Below, one piece after another: positions 36,228 through 49,147 of a stretch of DNA of 64,000 nucleotides; position 1 is the first letter of the stretch, and the number at the start of each line of letters is the position of its first letter. Location: contig BSYQ01000001.1 of the NCBI GenBank assembly GCA_030272585.1, positions 8,633,001 through 8,697,000 of the forward strand, written 5' to 3'. A model generated the notes under the pieces. That model searched no databases, was not told where the DNA came from, and was given only the letters and a program-made list of their open reading frames with translations. The position numbers and the translations under genes are program-made. The DNA comes from Bryopsis sp. KO-2023 (taxonomy: Eukaryota > Chlorophyta > Ulvophyceae > Bryopsidales > Bryopsidaceae).

Positions 36228-38025
36228 TCAGTCCATAATTTCATCGAGATCGAGATCGGGCTCGGCCTCGGGGGCTTCAGCTTCGGGAGTGGGAAGGGTG
36301 GCAGGAGCGGGATCGGGAGAATCTTGTGCTTTCACCTATATCGCATTTCAAGATAAAATTAACCACATGGGCTTACATATTAGCCACAGAAATCATATTC
36401 TATCGACAGAAAAATTAAACACAAGAAATATGTTGTTACGATTTTGTGTGGAGACAGTGGACGTTAAAAAGAAAAACGTTTTTTTGGGGGGTTTCCTTGA
36501 TCTCAGCATCGTCTTCACGCACCAAGGGCTCTTCTGCAACCTCTTTTTCTGCATAGTCATCCTCTTTATTTTTTTCAGCTTCGTCTTTCTTCGTCTCGGC
36601 CGGAGGCACGGGCACCGTTTCAGATACGGGCTCTCCCAACGCAGTGGGCTCGGCCTCCGCCAGATTGTCCAACAGAAACTCTGACGGAGTTTGGCCAGCC
36701 GGTGCCTCATCACCTGACCCCAAAATCCACCCATCCCTTAAAACATCGAAGATTCCATCCAACATGTCAAACCACATACACGCACCCTATTGCCTGAAGC
36801 ACTGGCATTGGAGCAGAAAAAACCTCTCCGAACAAAAACTGGCCACACTCACCGATCTTCACAAGACCGCACTCAAAGAACACTTTGTCGCCCTTTTCGG
36901 GGGGGACCAGATAAGTTTTTCCGAAAAGGAAATTCGGCCTGATCTCGCGGAACTCATCCAGAATAAAGTCATAGGCGGTGTCTTTGCCATACAACGCGAT
37001 CCACGAATCCTTGTCATCAGAATAGCCCTTCTCCAAGGTCAGCGTCCCCTTCAGATCCTTCTTTTCAAAACCACTCTCGTCTCGCAGAATGTTGGCAAGG
37101 TTGCCTTTCCCGTCGAAAGTCTGCAGCATTCATGCAAATGGTTTTTTACTGGGGGCTCACTGGGGAAACCTCCAAACAGCAAGCCACATTTTGAAATTTT
37201 GATCGAGGTCTTGGAAGTTTTGAAAGCGAAACATGTTCGTAATGGAAAATCCCACGGTTTTGGTGAGGTCTGTTATCAGAATTGCGCTCCTCCAACCTTT
37301 CCAAGCCAGCGATCAAAGATGAAAGTCATGATGGCTTTTTTTGTTATGGAGATATCGAAATCCTCGAAGTTGGGACGATCAGAAAGCATAAATCCTGCAG
37401 AAACGCACCATTCCAACCAGAATCAACCCCACCACTCAAATCCAAAGGGAAACACTCCACCAAAGATAATGTGTCAAAGCACCAGACCTTGCCTTCCTTG
37501 TTTTCTCGTGTTCTATGAAAAAAAAGGTAGAATTGGGTTAAACGAAACCCCCAGTCTTTGGCCTTACCCGTGTACAGGCCACTTGGCATTGGACCAGCGT
37601 CCGAAGCAATAAAAACCTCATCCCTCTCGCCTTGCGTCAAAGTTAGCAGCCATTCACGGAACTCCTCCATATCCGCCAGCTCAGGAACCTCGATCCCCTC
37701 GCCTACATAAATCCCCACATCCCATTCAGTCGCCGATCATTCTACCATTCGCGCGCGGGATCAACTCCAACACAAACGCCTTCGTTCCATGCCATATCGT
37801 TTCGCGTTATTCTTTCACGAATCGAAATCCCCCGCTGGGAGGCCTTCACGCGGAGGTTTCACGAGTATCGTCAGGATCACCTTCTTTCTCGAGTTTTGGC
37901 ATGGTGGCGGAATCATCCTTCGCCGCCGTTTTCGCAACAGGCTCCTCCGCCGCGACGGGGGCCTCCTGCGCTCCGACGAGAGTGCATATCGCCACCAAAC
38001 AAAACAATGCCATGCAGCGCTTCAT
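36228..38025 (-). CDS. Secreted acidic protein, unknown family
   Basis: Exons 38025-37881, 37702-37568, 37394-37297, 37120-36853, 36713-~36480 and 36335-36228 are phase-consistent; the end of the fifth exon is uncertain, with its donor near 36481 or 36466. It starts MKRCMALFCLVAICTLVGA, a signal peptide, then an Ala/Glu/Lys-rich linker. A folded-looking domain follows: EFREWLLTLTQGERDEVFIA, NFEDFDISITKKAIMTFIFDRWLGKTF, GTLTLEKGYSDDKDSWIALYG, FGKTYLVPPEKGDKVFFECG. The last ~100 residues are strongly acidic and Pro-rich (...PEAEPDLDLDEIMD). No RxLxQ motif lies near the start, unlike the other secreted proteins here. I recognise no family. Confidence 0.7.
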
Positions 38026-40543
38026 GATGCCCGTCCTTCGAGTTTTCCGAAAATCCCTCAGTTCTCTGTGCGTTTTGTGCGTCCTGCAAGTTTCCCAGAT
38101 ATATTTTTGACGGGGGCAAGCGGACGCAGCGTTTGATGTGTGGATGAGCGGGCGACAGGTTTGCTGTCTGATGTGAGGTGATGAGACTTCTGGGACGCCC
38201 TTCAGAACACCTGCGAATTGAGCAAACAGAACGACTCTTGCAAACGAAGACGTGAGTAACTTGAATACCCCCCCACAGCGCTAGCGCCCCCCCCAAAACG
38301 GACCTCCAGAGAAAACCAGAGAAATGGTCGCCGGGTTGATGGGCTCAAGTTGCTGCTACTTGTGGTTTTGGGTCTATTTGTTTATTTCGTTTTGCCAAGA
38401 CGTTTTGCTGATAGGGAGCGATTAGTTCGTTCTCTGTCTCTGTCACTTTCATTCGAAATCTTGTGGTTTCCAAAGCTTTGGAAAAACGGGCTGCTACTAG
38501 GGAGTTCACTAGGTTGCGCGTGTTTTCCAACCGGTTCTGGGGCGGCAGTGGTGCGAAAGATCTATTCACAATGTTTCGATTCAATGTCGCTTTTGCGGGT
38601 GGTCAAAGAACGACGAAGAACGTTTTTCTCTTAAGAGAAAAACAAGCTTGTTTGAGAAGCAACATTTCTCTCAATTTACCTTCTTTCACATCCCAGCTTG
38701 ATTTGTTGCCTCTGTGTTGAGTGTCAGTGTGGTCCCATCTCCATGTATTGTCTGCCGGAAATATTTGGCGGTCTCTGGTTTCCCCACATGGTCATCCCCA
38801 AACGGTGCAAAACGAGAAGGGTGAAAAAGTAACTGGCACAAGGAAAAAACTATCAGGACAAATCAAACAGCTCCAGTTTTTTGCGTCAGTATTGTAGTGA
38901 ATGTAATAAGCAAGGTCATTTGGCTCAGTTTATATATATATATTTTGAATTCAAAATTCGATCCAAATCAGTGGTGAAACCGGAATCACTGCAGTGATAT
39001 TTCTAATTTTTTGACATTTCTTCGGTAAGAAAGAAACTTAAATGTGGTGTTGTCCACATCATCAGTCATACGATTCCATTTGTTTGGATTTTGTTTTTTT
39101 TGAAAGCAATTGTGGTGGATTTCGGAATGAAATCAGGGTATAAGTGTTGCTTCCCTTTCAATATGCGTTCGCAAATGCGGTTCTGATAACGTAACAAGAC
39201 AATTCGATATCCATTGAATAGACTCCATTCGTTGCTGCCCTATTGGTCATCAATTTGGCGACTTGGTTTTTGAGCCTCTTGTTTTCCTCCTCGTGCGTTT
39301 TGGAGAGTAAAGCAATCATTATGTTTACTGGTTGCTGCATCATCACCACTTTTTCAATGGATTTATGGCCGAATATGCTTCGTAGGTTTCTGTTTTCAAC
39401 CAATATCCCCCACCAACATCAAAATCCACATCTTCATTGAGGCTCCATCATGAGAACACAGTTTTCAAGTCAAGGCAACGAGTTACAACATATGTCTGTT
39501 TTCAAACCATTTCAATAAATTCTGCACTCAAGTTTGAAACGTTTAAAGAGTTTTGTCTTGAGGAGTCCATCTGTGCGTTCAACCACACGCTCTTGGAGAT
39601 CCAAGTTCTTGTCGAGCAGATCCTTTGAAGACCACTAATCTGTTCCACAGCTTTCCTCAATAAACAACAGGTGCAAGTTAGTTCAGTGTGAGATGGTGCT
39701 TCTTGCAGTGCAAGACTTGCACAACACCAAGGGTATCTCTCAAAGCCAGCTCCGCTTTTGGCAACCCCTCGAGTTTCGTCTTAACTTTGAGTTGTTTGCT
39801 GGCGTCGTTGTTGTAGATGCTGACAATACTTCAGCCCCTACTTGAAAAAACAAGGCGTTTACTTGCGATCAGTTGATGGCACTGTGTGTGGAGCACTTTG
39901 GACAACCAGTGATATGAATACGACACATGATTCAGGGTTTCCTGACAACATTCCACTTTGCTGCCTCTCTATTTTTGTTGGTTCTTTCAGAAAAAAAAAA
40001 AATCAATGGCTTTTGGTTGATTGACTGATATTATCTGTACTGTTTTTTTTTGTTTTTTTTGTTTTTCTGGGGATTGTCGACTCTGCAGATGGTGGAGGCC
40101 TTTTCAGAAGAAACGGAGAGCAAAGCTCCTGGCACTTTTCGATTAGACACGTTTTGGGAGGAAGTCATGACCACCCACCAGTGAACGCAAGAATTTATTG
40201 CATCCCAACAATTTCCCAAAAACCGAACCTTCGGGCTAATTCAGGTTCATTTCATTCAATTCCCTACAAAAATTGGGGACTGAAAACTGCTGTGGCTTCC
40301 CCCTAACCTTTCGTTTTCCGTTGGTCAAAACATTTGGTGTCGTATACTCTGTCCCCCCCCCCTTTTCCTATCAAACTTGAAACCTCAAGCCAGAAGCCCT
40401 TGTTTCGCCCAAACCCGACCCACCCCCATAAATTTCAAAACGATGTTCCAGGACTCGATTTCCGTTGATCAAAGCATTCATGCATTTCCCTCGTCTAAAT
40501 ACCCCCTCCCAAGAAAAAGAAAACTCTCTACGGATTCCCATGG
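38026..40543. other. Intergenic; possible degenerate minus-strand exon at ~39690-39830
   Basis: About 2.5 kb without a firm gene. On the minus strand, 39690-39830 has a protein-like frame (KTKLEGLPKAELALRDTLGV ... ending LTLN, stop) after a CAG acceptor-like site. A further coiled-coil-like frame lies at 39158-39403 (EENKRLKNQVAKLM). They could be exons of an unrecognised small gene or remnants; I could not chain them. Confidence 0.35.
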
Positions 40544-43500
40544 CTAAGATGCTGCACCCAGATAAGCTGCCAGTCTCAACAAATCGCTGAAAATTCCTCC
40601 GGCAGTGACTTCGGCTCCTGCACCAGGCCCCCTCACGATCAATGGCTGTTTGAAATACCTCTCCGTGGTGAACGAAATGATGTTGTCCGATCCGGTCAAC
40701 TGAGTGAATGGGTGTCCCTTGGGAAATCGTCTCAATTCGACACGGCCCTCCCCGTTTTCGCAGTCCACCACTCCAACGAAACGCAAGCACTCGCCAGCAG
40801 CGGAGGCTTCCTCCATTTGCTTGGACATGTCGGAATCGAACTCAGGGAGGCGCTGCATGAATTCATCCACGGAGGCCGTATCTTTGATTGGCTCCGGGAC
40901 GAGAGACTGTATTGGGACATCCTCAAGTTCCATCATCAACCCAGCCTCTCGGGCAAGAATCACCACCTACATGTCAAAACACCAAAACACTCCCCCCTTT
41001 GTTGAAAATAATCAAAGCAAAAAAATAGAAGGCAACTCATTCTCCAAACGCTCCAGCAAGTAGCTTCCCCCCACTGGGCAAAAAAGACGTCAAAATCCAA
41101 AATGAAACCCTGAAAAACAGGCAACGATACCTTTCTGGCCACATCCATTCCGGCAAGATCATCCCTTGGATCCGGCTCGGTGAACCCATTTTCTTTGGCC
41201 TTCTTCACGATGTCCGAAAACTTCTGACCCTCACTGAACTCATTGAAGATATAGGACAGGGTCCCCGAAAAAATGCCCTCTACTTTCTTGATTTTATCTC
41301 CGGTTTCCGTCAGATGCTTCAGAGTTGCGATCACAGGAAGGCCAGCACCAACAGTAGCCTGCCGAAATGAACAAGAAAATTGAAACTCCACAGTTCTCAT
41401 GTTGTTTCATTTCATTTCCGCGGATCGCTCCAAAAACAAGCCCTCACTCCCTCCTCCCCCCCCCCCCAAAAAAAAAAAAAACAAGAACAAAAAAAAAGGT
41501 GGCACCATTGATCCACATGTGTTTTCGACGATTCTCTAAGACTGACCTCATAAAACCAATGAATGAAACTCTCTCTCTGAGTATGCCTGACGTCATTGTA
41601 TCGCTGCAAGGAGCCGGAGCCCAGCTTTTTGTTGGGGGTGATAATGTGGATGCCTTTCTTAATCCAGCTGAGGTAATAGGACGGAGGAACATCCGAGGCG
41701 GTGGCATCCACAATCACACTGTTGGCAGCGTAGCTTGCAGATAGTCCATCGCTGAACTTGTCCAGATCAGCATCTTCTCCCTAAATTAAACGAAATTCTG
41801 TGAAATTATTTCCTTACTTTTCTGTTTCAGGTTGGATCCAGAAAATAGCCACGCACCAATGCATTCATGTAGAGGTATATTTTGTTGTTAGAAAAACAAG
41901 ATGAGTGGGGAATATGTATATACGTATATAAATGTTGATTTTTCGATGTTACCTTCTCTAGGTCTTCCTGCCAGTTGCTGTCGAGGTCAATCCCTTCAGA
42001 ATTGAAAATCATTTTCTTGGATGAGCAAATTCCATGCACTTGAAGTTCGATATTGAGGTCTTCTCGCAGTTGTTTCATCTGTCAATCAAGCACCACCATT
42101 GATTCAAAATCATGCAGAACAGAATCGGCAATGCCCTATGGCAGCTCAGCTGAATTAAATTTCATCTTCTATGTCTTTTTTGTGGATTTTTTTGTACTTT
42201 AACTCTTTTAGACATACTTTTTTCTCCCCTATGAAATCCAAAACCATCGTAACCATTTGTTCAACAACATTCATGAGCCTGTCGCCTGTCAACACCCCAG
42301 CAACCCAAACCCACAAAATCTCTGCATTTGAAAGCGTACCTGATCCTTGATTTGCTGCAAAAAGGTGCCTCCCACCAAACCAGGGCCGACCAACCCTACT
42401 GCAATCACCACTTGGGAAAGATAGAATCTGGAATGCACAGATCTCAGCGCCTTGGCGCTGTCTTTTTGATCGATCACCACCGTGATGTTGTACTCCGAGG
42501 ACCCTTGGGCAATGGCTTTGATGTTTACATTGGATTTGGCCAGAGCGGACATCATGGTGGCGGCCATGCCCTTTCTGTTGGCCATTCGCTGACCGACCAC
42601 CGCGAGGACGCAGCAATCATCCATTTTGGAAACCTTTGAAACAGTCCCATCTTGGATCTGGTCTGAGAATCTAACACACCAAAGTCAAATGAACAATCAC
42701 GGTTGATGGTGCCCATCAAACTTCTCTGTCGAGTTGTTTCATAGAGGGAGAAGCCGAGGAGCATCGATTAATTCCACCTTTTGTTGGTGATGCAAATAGA
42801 CCCCTTGAATGCTCATTTTCAAAAATAATGAGAGAGTTTTAACAGAGATTATTCAAAATTCAAAATTAGGAAAGCGAAACGGAAGGAGTGCAAAAGATCT
42901 TTTCCACAACATGTCATATCTTCCACAGGGATTTGCCATACCTCGATCGAAGGACTCGCACTGCAAATTCACCATCATCCCCCTTCACAGCAAAGCAGAT
43001 GGACTGCTCCGAACTCGCTTGCGAAATCATGATGACATTGATGCCTGAATCTCGCATCGCTGAAAAGACCCTGCTTGCAATACCTGGAACACCAGCCATT
43101 CCAGTGCCCTGCAATCAAACCCAACACAGCACAGTGGACTTCACTAACAGCAGACGCTTCGAGTTCATCCATGGAGCTGACAATGATTATTTAATTTTGA
43201 ACCTCTCATTCTTACAGCATCTGTTTCTGGTGATTTTTCAAGCACACACACACATGCATTGCTTTGTAGTCAGCACCATCTCACAGAGATTCGATTAGGC
43301 ATGATGTTTTGTTCATTTATTTTATGGTTTCTTCAATGATTCAGTTTTTTTCCTGTTAATTTTTCTCGTCTGGTGCAAAGCCATTGCATCACTACTGACC
43401 TCAAGACTGACGATGCTGACGTCGTCAATAGTGGCAAAACCCTTCACAGAGCTTTTCCCATCGCTGTCCTCTTTCTCCTCTCGAATAACAGTGCCTGCAT

Positions 43501-45017
43501 CAGGGCCCATGAAAACTATCCGTAAGCCTATGTGCAACACAGTGGATGGTGGAGGGGTGACAAACCCCCATTGCTCAACCGATCCCAAAAACCATATATT
43601 TGGTTGACCCCCCACGAGGAAACGTAAGGAAGGTGGAGTTCAGGGGTTGGGGTTCGTTTCTTTAGAAAAGGATCTGCACCTGGTGCCTCTTGATTGAAGA
43701 AGTTTCTGATGGTGATTGGGACGTTGTCTTTCATTGCTGGAATGGTCGTCCTGGGGTGCAGCACGCTTGCCCCGAAATACGACAGCTCCCATGCCTCATG
43801 GTAAGACAGATCGTCCAAACAAAACGCCTCCGAAACCTTCCTGGGATCCGCACTGAACACCCCATCCACATCCGTCCAAATCGTGATTTTCGAAGAGTTG
43901 AACAGGGCGCCAAAAATGGTGGCCGAGTAATCAGATCCATTTCTCCGCAAAGTCGTGGCCTGCCCAGCTGGGTTTCTTGCAATGAATCCGGTTGCTACGA
44001 TGATGTCTGGAGATCCGTTGTTTGACCACCACTTGTCGAGGTTTTTGTTGCTGGTGAGGTAGTTTACATCCACGGAGGTTCCATCGGCGGTCGGGGTGAC
44101 CACCAGGACATCTCTGGCATCCAAGAACACAGCATTGGCCCCCAGTTTTCGACAGGCAGCAGCTGTCAATTGGGCGGACCAGAGCTCCCCATGACCGACC
44201 ACGAACTCAGAGAAAGCATCCGTCACCACTCCGGCTGCACAGGAAAGAAAGTATGGAGGAATCAGAAAATTATTCTTCAACCCCAGTTGAATGTCTGGAT
44301 TGGATGATCTTTTTGTTTTAGTCCAATCTTTTTTTTTGTGTAGCTTTGTTGAGGTTCAATGATTTCATTCTAAAAAGATGGTTTCTTTTCTCCCCTGGTT
44401 AGCGCCTAGAACAGCACCGCACCTATGGAAATGGCCTGCAACATTGCTTTGAGGTTGGACATATCGTCGAGAAGCGTCCCCAGGAACTGATTGAGGTCTG
44501 GACCATCCCCCAACAAACCCTTCGCGGCCGTGACGTGCTTCTCTTGCAACGCAGCGAGGTCCAGCATGAACCCCACGTCTTGTTTGGAAGCCTTCTCGAT
44601 CATGCGCAGGATCAAGTCGGTCACTTTCACGGGAGACGTCGCGTGACTGCCCATAGCGCTGACCACCATAACTTTCTTTTCCGCGCTGTCGTCGTACACT
44701 AATTTCGCAGCTTCGGTGATCAGCTCGGGTGTCGCCATGCAGGTTCCTCCGAACTTGTGCACTTGCCACTGCGGCCCACGCGGGCACTCCGTCGACGTTT
44801 CCACAGGCGCATCCGCCGCCACTGCTGCGTTCGTTTGGATCTCTTGTCGCTGCGCAGCTCTCGTCCTGCAGTCGAAGGCCGGTCGTCGAGCGCGCGTGTC
44901 GATCGCGAGCAAGCGGAAATGACGGGAGCTGTGGAGGACGGGTGCCGCGTGCAAAGGGCTGGGCGTCCACTGCGACGACAACGGCGCCCCTGTCCACGCG
45001 GTCGTCGGGAGCGACAT
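40544..45017 (-). CDS. Bifunctional aspartokinase-homoserine dehydrogenase, plastid-targeted
   Basis: Nine exons: 45017-44423, 44234-43680, 43494-43400, 43108-42942, 42670-42340, 42078-41953, 41780-41547, 41358-41131, 40966-40544; all phases close, giving 917 residues, the usual size of plant AK-HSDH. An N-terminal ~80-residue Ser/Arg/Pro-rich transit-like segment precedes KFGGT (residues 88-92), the kinase phosphate-binding motif. Later kinase motifs include TTLRRNGSDYSATIF and IWTDVDGVFSADPRKV. Two ACT-type regulatory stretches follow (SIVSLEG..., CCVLAVVGQRMA...). The dehydrogenase half begins at the Rossmann motif VGLVGPGLVGG (~562-572) and has ITPNKK, VEGIFSGTLSYIFNEF and EPDPRDDLAGMDVARK. 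It catalyses the first and third steps from aspartate to Thr, Met and Ile. ACT domains suggest threonine feedback. Confidence 0.96.
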
Positions 45018-45952
45018 GGTGAAGCGTTGTCCAAAGATCGAGTAACGAAGAGCAGGCCAGGCTCAGAAGGGTGGGAATGCTTGGTGGTGTTTGTAATTAT
45101 CTTTGTCCGGCGGGTAGAATTTGATTCAACACTCTTTCCAACCATTTTAGCCTTGATCAAACACAAGCACTCCCACAGCCCAATTTTTGCAGGCAAACCT
45201 GAAGATTCTTTTCCTGCTTAAAACATGCATGTCTGGGGTGTGTTGATGACTGCAGATTTTACACCACTGCATTTCTGATCAACACCCTTTTGGAGAGGAT
45301 TCAATATCAATCTGTCTCGTGCAAAACATCCACACCCCTGCTCCGACTCGAATCCATATGATCGCCATGCAAAAACGATTTGGCTTCCAGCTGGGCAAAA
45401 TCGTACTCGCCAGTGCAGAAGAGCTGGCGACACAGTTCACGAAAGCTAAATCGTCGCCATTTTCGCGCGTTCGTGGCAGCTTCACCCCTTCCGAAATCGC
45501 TTCCCAGACATCTGCGTCGGCAGCAGTTCGTTGCTCGCTGCAGGCCCCTCTCGTTCCTTTGCCAACTCGACATCAAGCCGAAATTCGAACTCTACTGAAT
45601 AGGTGTAGAACTGATGGCCATGCATGCTTCCAAAGATATGAATTCAGCCCACTGTCTGTTCTTGGTGTTGAGGAGTGGTCTCCTCGAAATGGCCAAACCC
45701 AGTGCACCCCTGCCCAATGATTGCCAAAGTTTGGAAAGCTCCAAAGAGAAGACTCGACGGTTGGACTGATGTTTGAATTTCTCATTGTCCAGATCATCCT
45801 TGCATCTTATGGCTGGGGTTCGAAAAATCCATGCACAAGCCTCAGGCAAGATTTTGCTTCACCCGCTTTCATGAAAATGGAGCACCGACAAAAAGAAACT
45901 GAACAGCAAAATATTATTATTTTTATTTTTATTATTATTTATGTTTGAAATT
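45018..45952. other. Divergent 5' region; unresolved coding-like frames
   Basis: Region between the AK-HSDH and DUF1295 starts. The minus strand has overlapping open frames (for example LSKLWQSLGRGALGLAISRR at ~45720-45850, and FSFRELCRQLFCTGEYDFAQ at ~45395-45455), and the plus strand has a 133-codon frame at 45319-45720. None has a recognised motif, and frames change without clear splice sites. Real gene, remnant or chance cannot be told apart here. Confidence 0.3.
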
Positions 45953-47792
45953 ATGGGATTGTTTGCTGATGCAGGGAGTGGGGGCAAGGCTGTCGATGAA
46001 ATTGGACCTGCACTGAGACGTTCTGCCAAAGTTATATTGGGACTCAATCTTGTTGGGTTTCTGATCACGGCAGCTACATCCACGCACAAAATCACCGACC
46101 TCGTTGTGAGTGTTTTCTTAGTTCAATTCTTGCTTCTTCTTTTTTTAATTAACTCAACCATGCCGAAAGAAATGGTTTGATCCCCCAAAAAAATTGCTGG
46201 ATGGGTGCGATTTCAGCGATAGAATTTCCTCCATCTGTGATGCTTACAAGACACGCCACTTCATCCATTATTTTTTTTCAAGTTAATTAATCAAAGAATT
46301 CATATATTGAATTTTGAATGTTAAATCCACAGTGTTTGCTTCACTCGTTTTTGTTTTTTTTTTTGACAAGCCTGATTCTCTGTCTGTCAGTGTAGGGAAC
46401 TGGAGCATTCGTGGTTGCAACATGGACTGGCCATCTGGCACATTGCCGATTGAATCGCACTCCAGTCTTCGGGTGGTCCCGTAGCTTGCTGTTGACTTGC
46501 TGCGTCAGTTTGTGGGGAATCCGGCTGGCTGGATTTCTGTTCTACAGAGTTCTTCAAATGGGACATGACAGGTGAAAAGCAAAACCGCACAATGTGGTGC
46601 ATCCACCCCTTGCTTCTCCGATTTTTTGAACCATTTTGTGAAGTTAGAGCAAGGAGTTTCACTGACCTTTGATTTTTATTTTTTTCCTGTCAACCTTGCA
46701 GTCGGTTGGGCGCTTTCTTTGCAAAGGAGAATGAACCTTGGCTCGTAGGCGACAGCATGTAAGTCGAATGCAGTGCTGATTTTTTTTTCCTTTTTTTTGC
46801 TTCGGCCCACTTCATGTTCCATCAGCATGAAGCTGGCTCGTCTTGCTCAATGAACTCCTGGTTCGATGCTCTGTCAAATTTCATGCAGAAAAAGTCCCGA
46901 AGAAAGCGACCCAATCCAATACAGCAACACACATATCATTTTTTGATTCACTGGAAACAAATCTGCCACAGATGTTCAGTTGCTTTGAGTTGTGTTGCAA
47001 TCAGGTATCCCTTGAAGCTCATGTTTTTCTGGTCGTTGCAAAGTCTCTGGGCGTGGGTGGTTTTGTTGCCGGTCACTGTCGGTCAGACTCAAACTCTGAA
47101 AAAATCTCCACTTGGTTTAACTGCAAAAATCGGCCTCGTCACTTTCTTGATTGGGTTTCTCTGGGAGAGCGTGGCGGATGCTCAAAAGTATGCATTCAAA
47201 GAACTGCCAGGGAACAAGGAAAAGTGGATTGACACCGGTAGGAGCGTTTTCTTCTTCTCAGTTTGAGCAACGTTCCGAAAAGATGCTTTTTTTGGCTAAT
47301 TTGTTTAAGGAGGGGCTGTTGTGACTGTGCTGTGCTGTAACAGGTCTGTTCAAGTACAGCCGCCATCCCAATTATTTCGGGGAGGTCTTGGTTTGGGCAT
47401 CCATGTTTTTTGTGGCATCCACCCCCCATATCCGGCAAAAGGCTTGGTGGGTGGCTGTGAGCCCAGCTTTCGTTTATCTGCTGCTGGTGTATGTTTCAGG
47501 TAAATTCCATCTCCCTATTTTGTCAAACCAAGCTTTCAATGTTCAATCAAGACTGCCTGCTGAGCTGCTTGCTACCAATGTAATAATCCTTTTTGTTTAG
47601 GAGGGAAATGAGTGATGTTTTCTTTGGACTGAATGCGAACTTTTGCGGGTTTTATTCACTCAACTGCTCTGCACCCCAGGAGTTCCTCTGCTGGAGGCTT
47701 CCCACGAAAAACGATACGGCCACATCCCTGAATATGCAGCTTACAAGGAGAGCACCAACATGTTAATCCCATGGTTTCCCTCTTCGGGGTGA
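45953..47792 (+). CDS. DUF1295 / steroid-reductase-like membrane protein
   Basis: Exons 45953-46105, 46396-46571, 46702-46758, 47005-47237, 47344-47499 and 47680-47792 close to 295 residues. Several hydrophobic helices occur (ILGLNLVGFLITAA; GAFVVATWTGHL; LLLTCCVSLWGIRLAGFLFY; LMFFWSLQSLWAWVVLLPV; IGLVTFLIGFLWESVAD). The family signature is KYSRHPNYFGE, with a C-terminal HEKRYGHIPEYAAYKESTNM. DUF1295 proteins share the C-terminal fold of steroid 5-alpha reductases and isoprenylcysteine methyltransferases. The substrate is not known. An in-frame ATG at 45941 would add four residues. Confidence 0.88.
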
Positions 47793-49147
47793 ACCAGAAA
47801 ACGAAATGCTTTTTTTTCGTCTGGATGGTTATTGTTCTTATCTTGAATTATTTCAGACCCAAACATTGTATTTCTTGTGGTTGTGGGGATTCTTTTTTGG
47901 ATGGCAAGGTTTGAGAGTAGTTTTCGACTGCGGTTGTAGTCAGAAGGAATGCTGAACAACATGTTCGGCTGGAAACCAGGTCTTGAATGATAAAGGCAGC
48001 GTTGTGCTGAGTACTTTGGATCGACTGTTGACTGATTTTGTCGGCATAGCACACCAAGCAAAGGCGCCCCCTCCTCCAAACGATGTAGAGTGTCATTTCC
48101 AAACCGGCCCTTTATCCATACAGAGAAAACGAGGATTTCGGGTATTTTAAGGGCGTCTTGACGGTGTCTTGTTTCCCTACCCTGACAGCAATTGAATATG
48201 TGAAAGAAATCACTTGTGATTTTGCCTTTGAATTGGCGATGATGGGGTGGAGGCTGTGAGCAACAGTTGGAGCCACTCCACATCGCACTCCGGCACATTC
48301 CCTCAGTTTAAGGGTCATATCTTGGAGCTTGTTTTGAGTCTTTGCCTCAGGGTGTTACATTTAACATCACGATGCTGGTTAATGACGGGGGGTTCTTGAG
48401 CCTTGAGCCTTGGGCCTTCCGTACCTCAAGCAGGGCCGCCGGTCCCCAATGATTTCCATCAAAATGAGGTGTCCGTCGTGAGAGTGACAGCGGCAGTCAT
48501 GCAAGACCATGAGGAGCAAAGGCAACCCATAATGCATATCGTGGAGAAAACCAATGAGGAAATGCTTTTTTACCCCTTTTTTTTTTCTTTTCTTGCTTTG
48601 ATGATCCTACGAGCGAGCAATGGCCACAATCTTTTGCTTGAGAGTTGGTCTGAGGGATAACCGTGTGCAACCAGAACACATACCAACGAAAAGAATATTG
48701 ACCAAAAGAAGATATGAGAAAGGATGTTTGGGAGCATTCATGGAGGAATGCCTTTTGCCCTTGAGGGTTAAAAAACTTCCGAAAAAAATGACAGAAAACA
48801 GGCTAAGGAAAAAGAGATGCAAAAAGAAATACAGAAAACAGGCTTTGTTTGGGAGTATCTTCCCGATTGAAACACAAGGAACACGAAATTTGTTGGTTGC
48901 TCTGCAGAGTTTCATCAAATTTCCTCAACAAAAACTTGGAACAGTGGCCAGGAGAAATGTACCTCCTTCGCCGGTTGGATTAGATGTCAGCAATTCCAAA
49001 CAAATCACCCTTCGACTTTTACAAACGCATCCCCGCACTGTCTTGACAGCGAATCAGAAGCAAACCACAAAAAAAAAACAACAAAAGAACGAAGCCCTTC
49101 ATTGCTAATTCTTTGCTCTGTGCAAAATTTTTTCCCGTCCTGAGATA
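47793..49147. other. Intergenic
   Basis: About 1.35 kb. A plus-strand frame of 162 codons (48620-49108) is Lys/Arg-rich but shows no motif and is not called. Composition is otherwise ordinary. Confidence 0.5.

Noticed and set aside
37344-37567. Read-through of exon 2 of the secreted acidic protein
   Set aside because: The long open frame past 37568 loses the domain; splicing at GGTAAGG in phase 1 restores a continuous frame with the next exons.
48620-49108. 162-codon plus-strand frame
   Set aside because: Lys/Arg-rich low-complexity translation, no motif, no splice support; likely chance in 3' flank.
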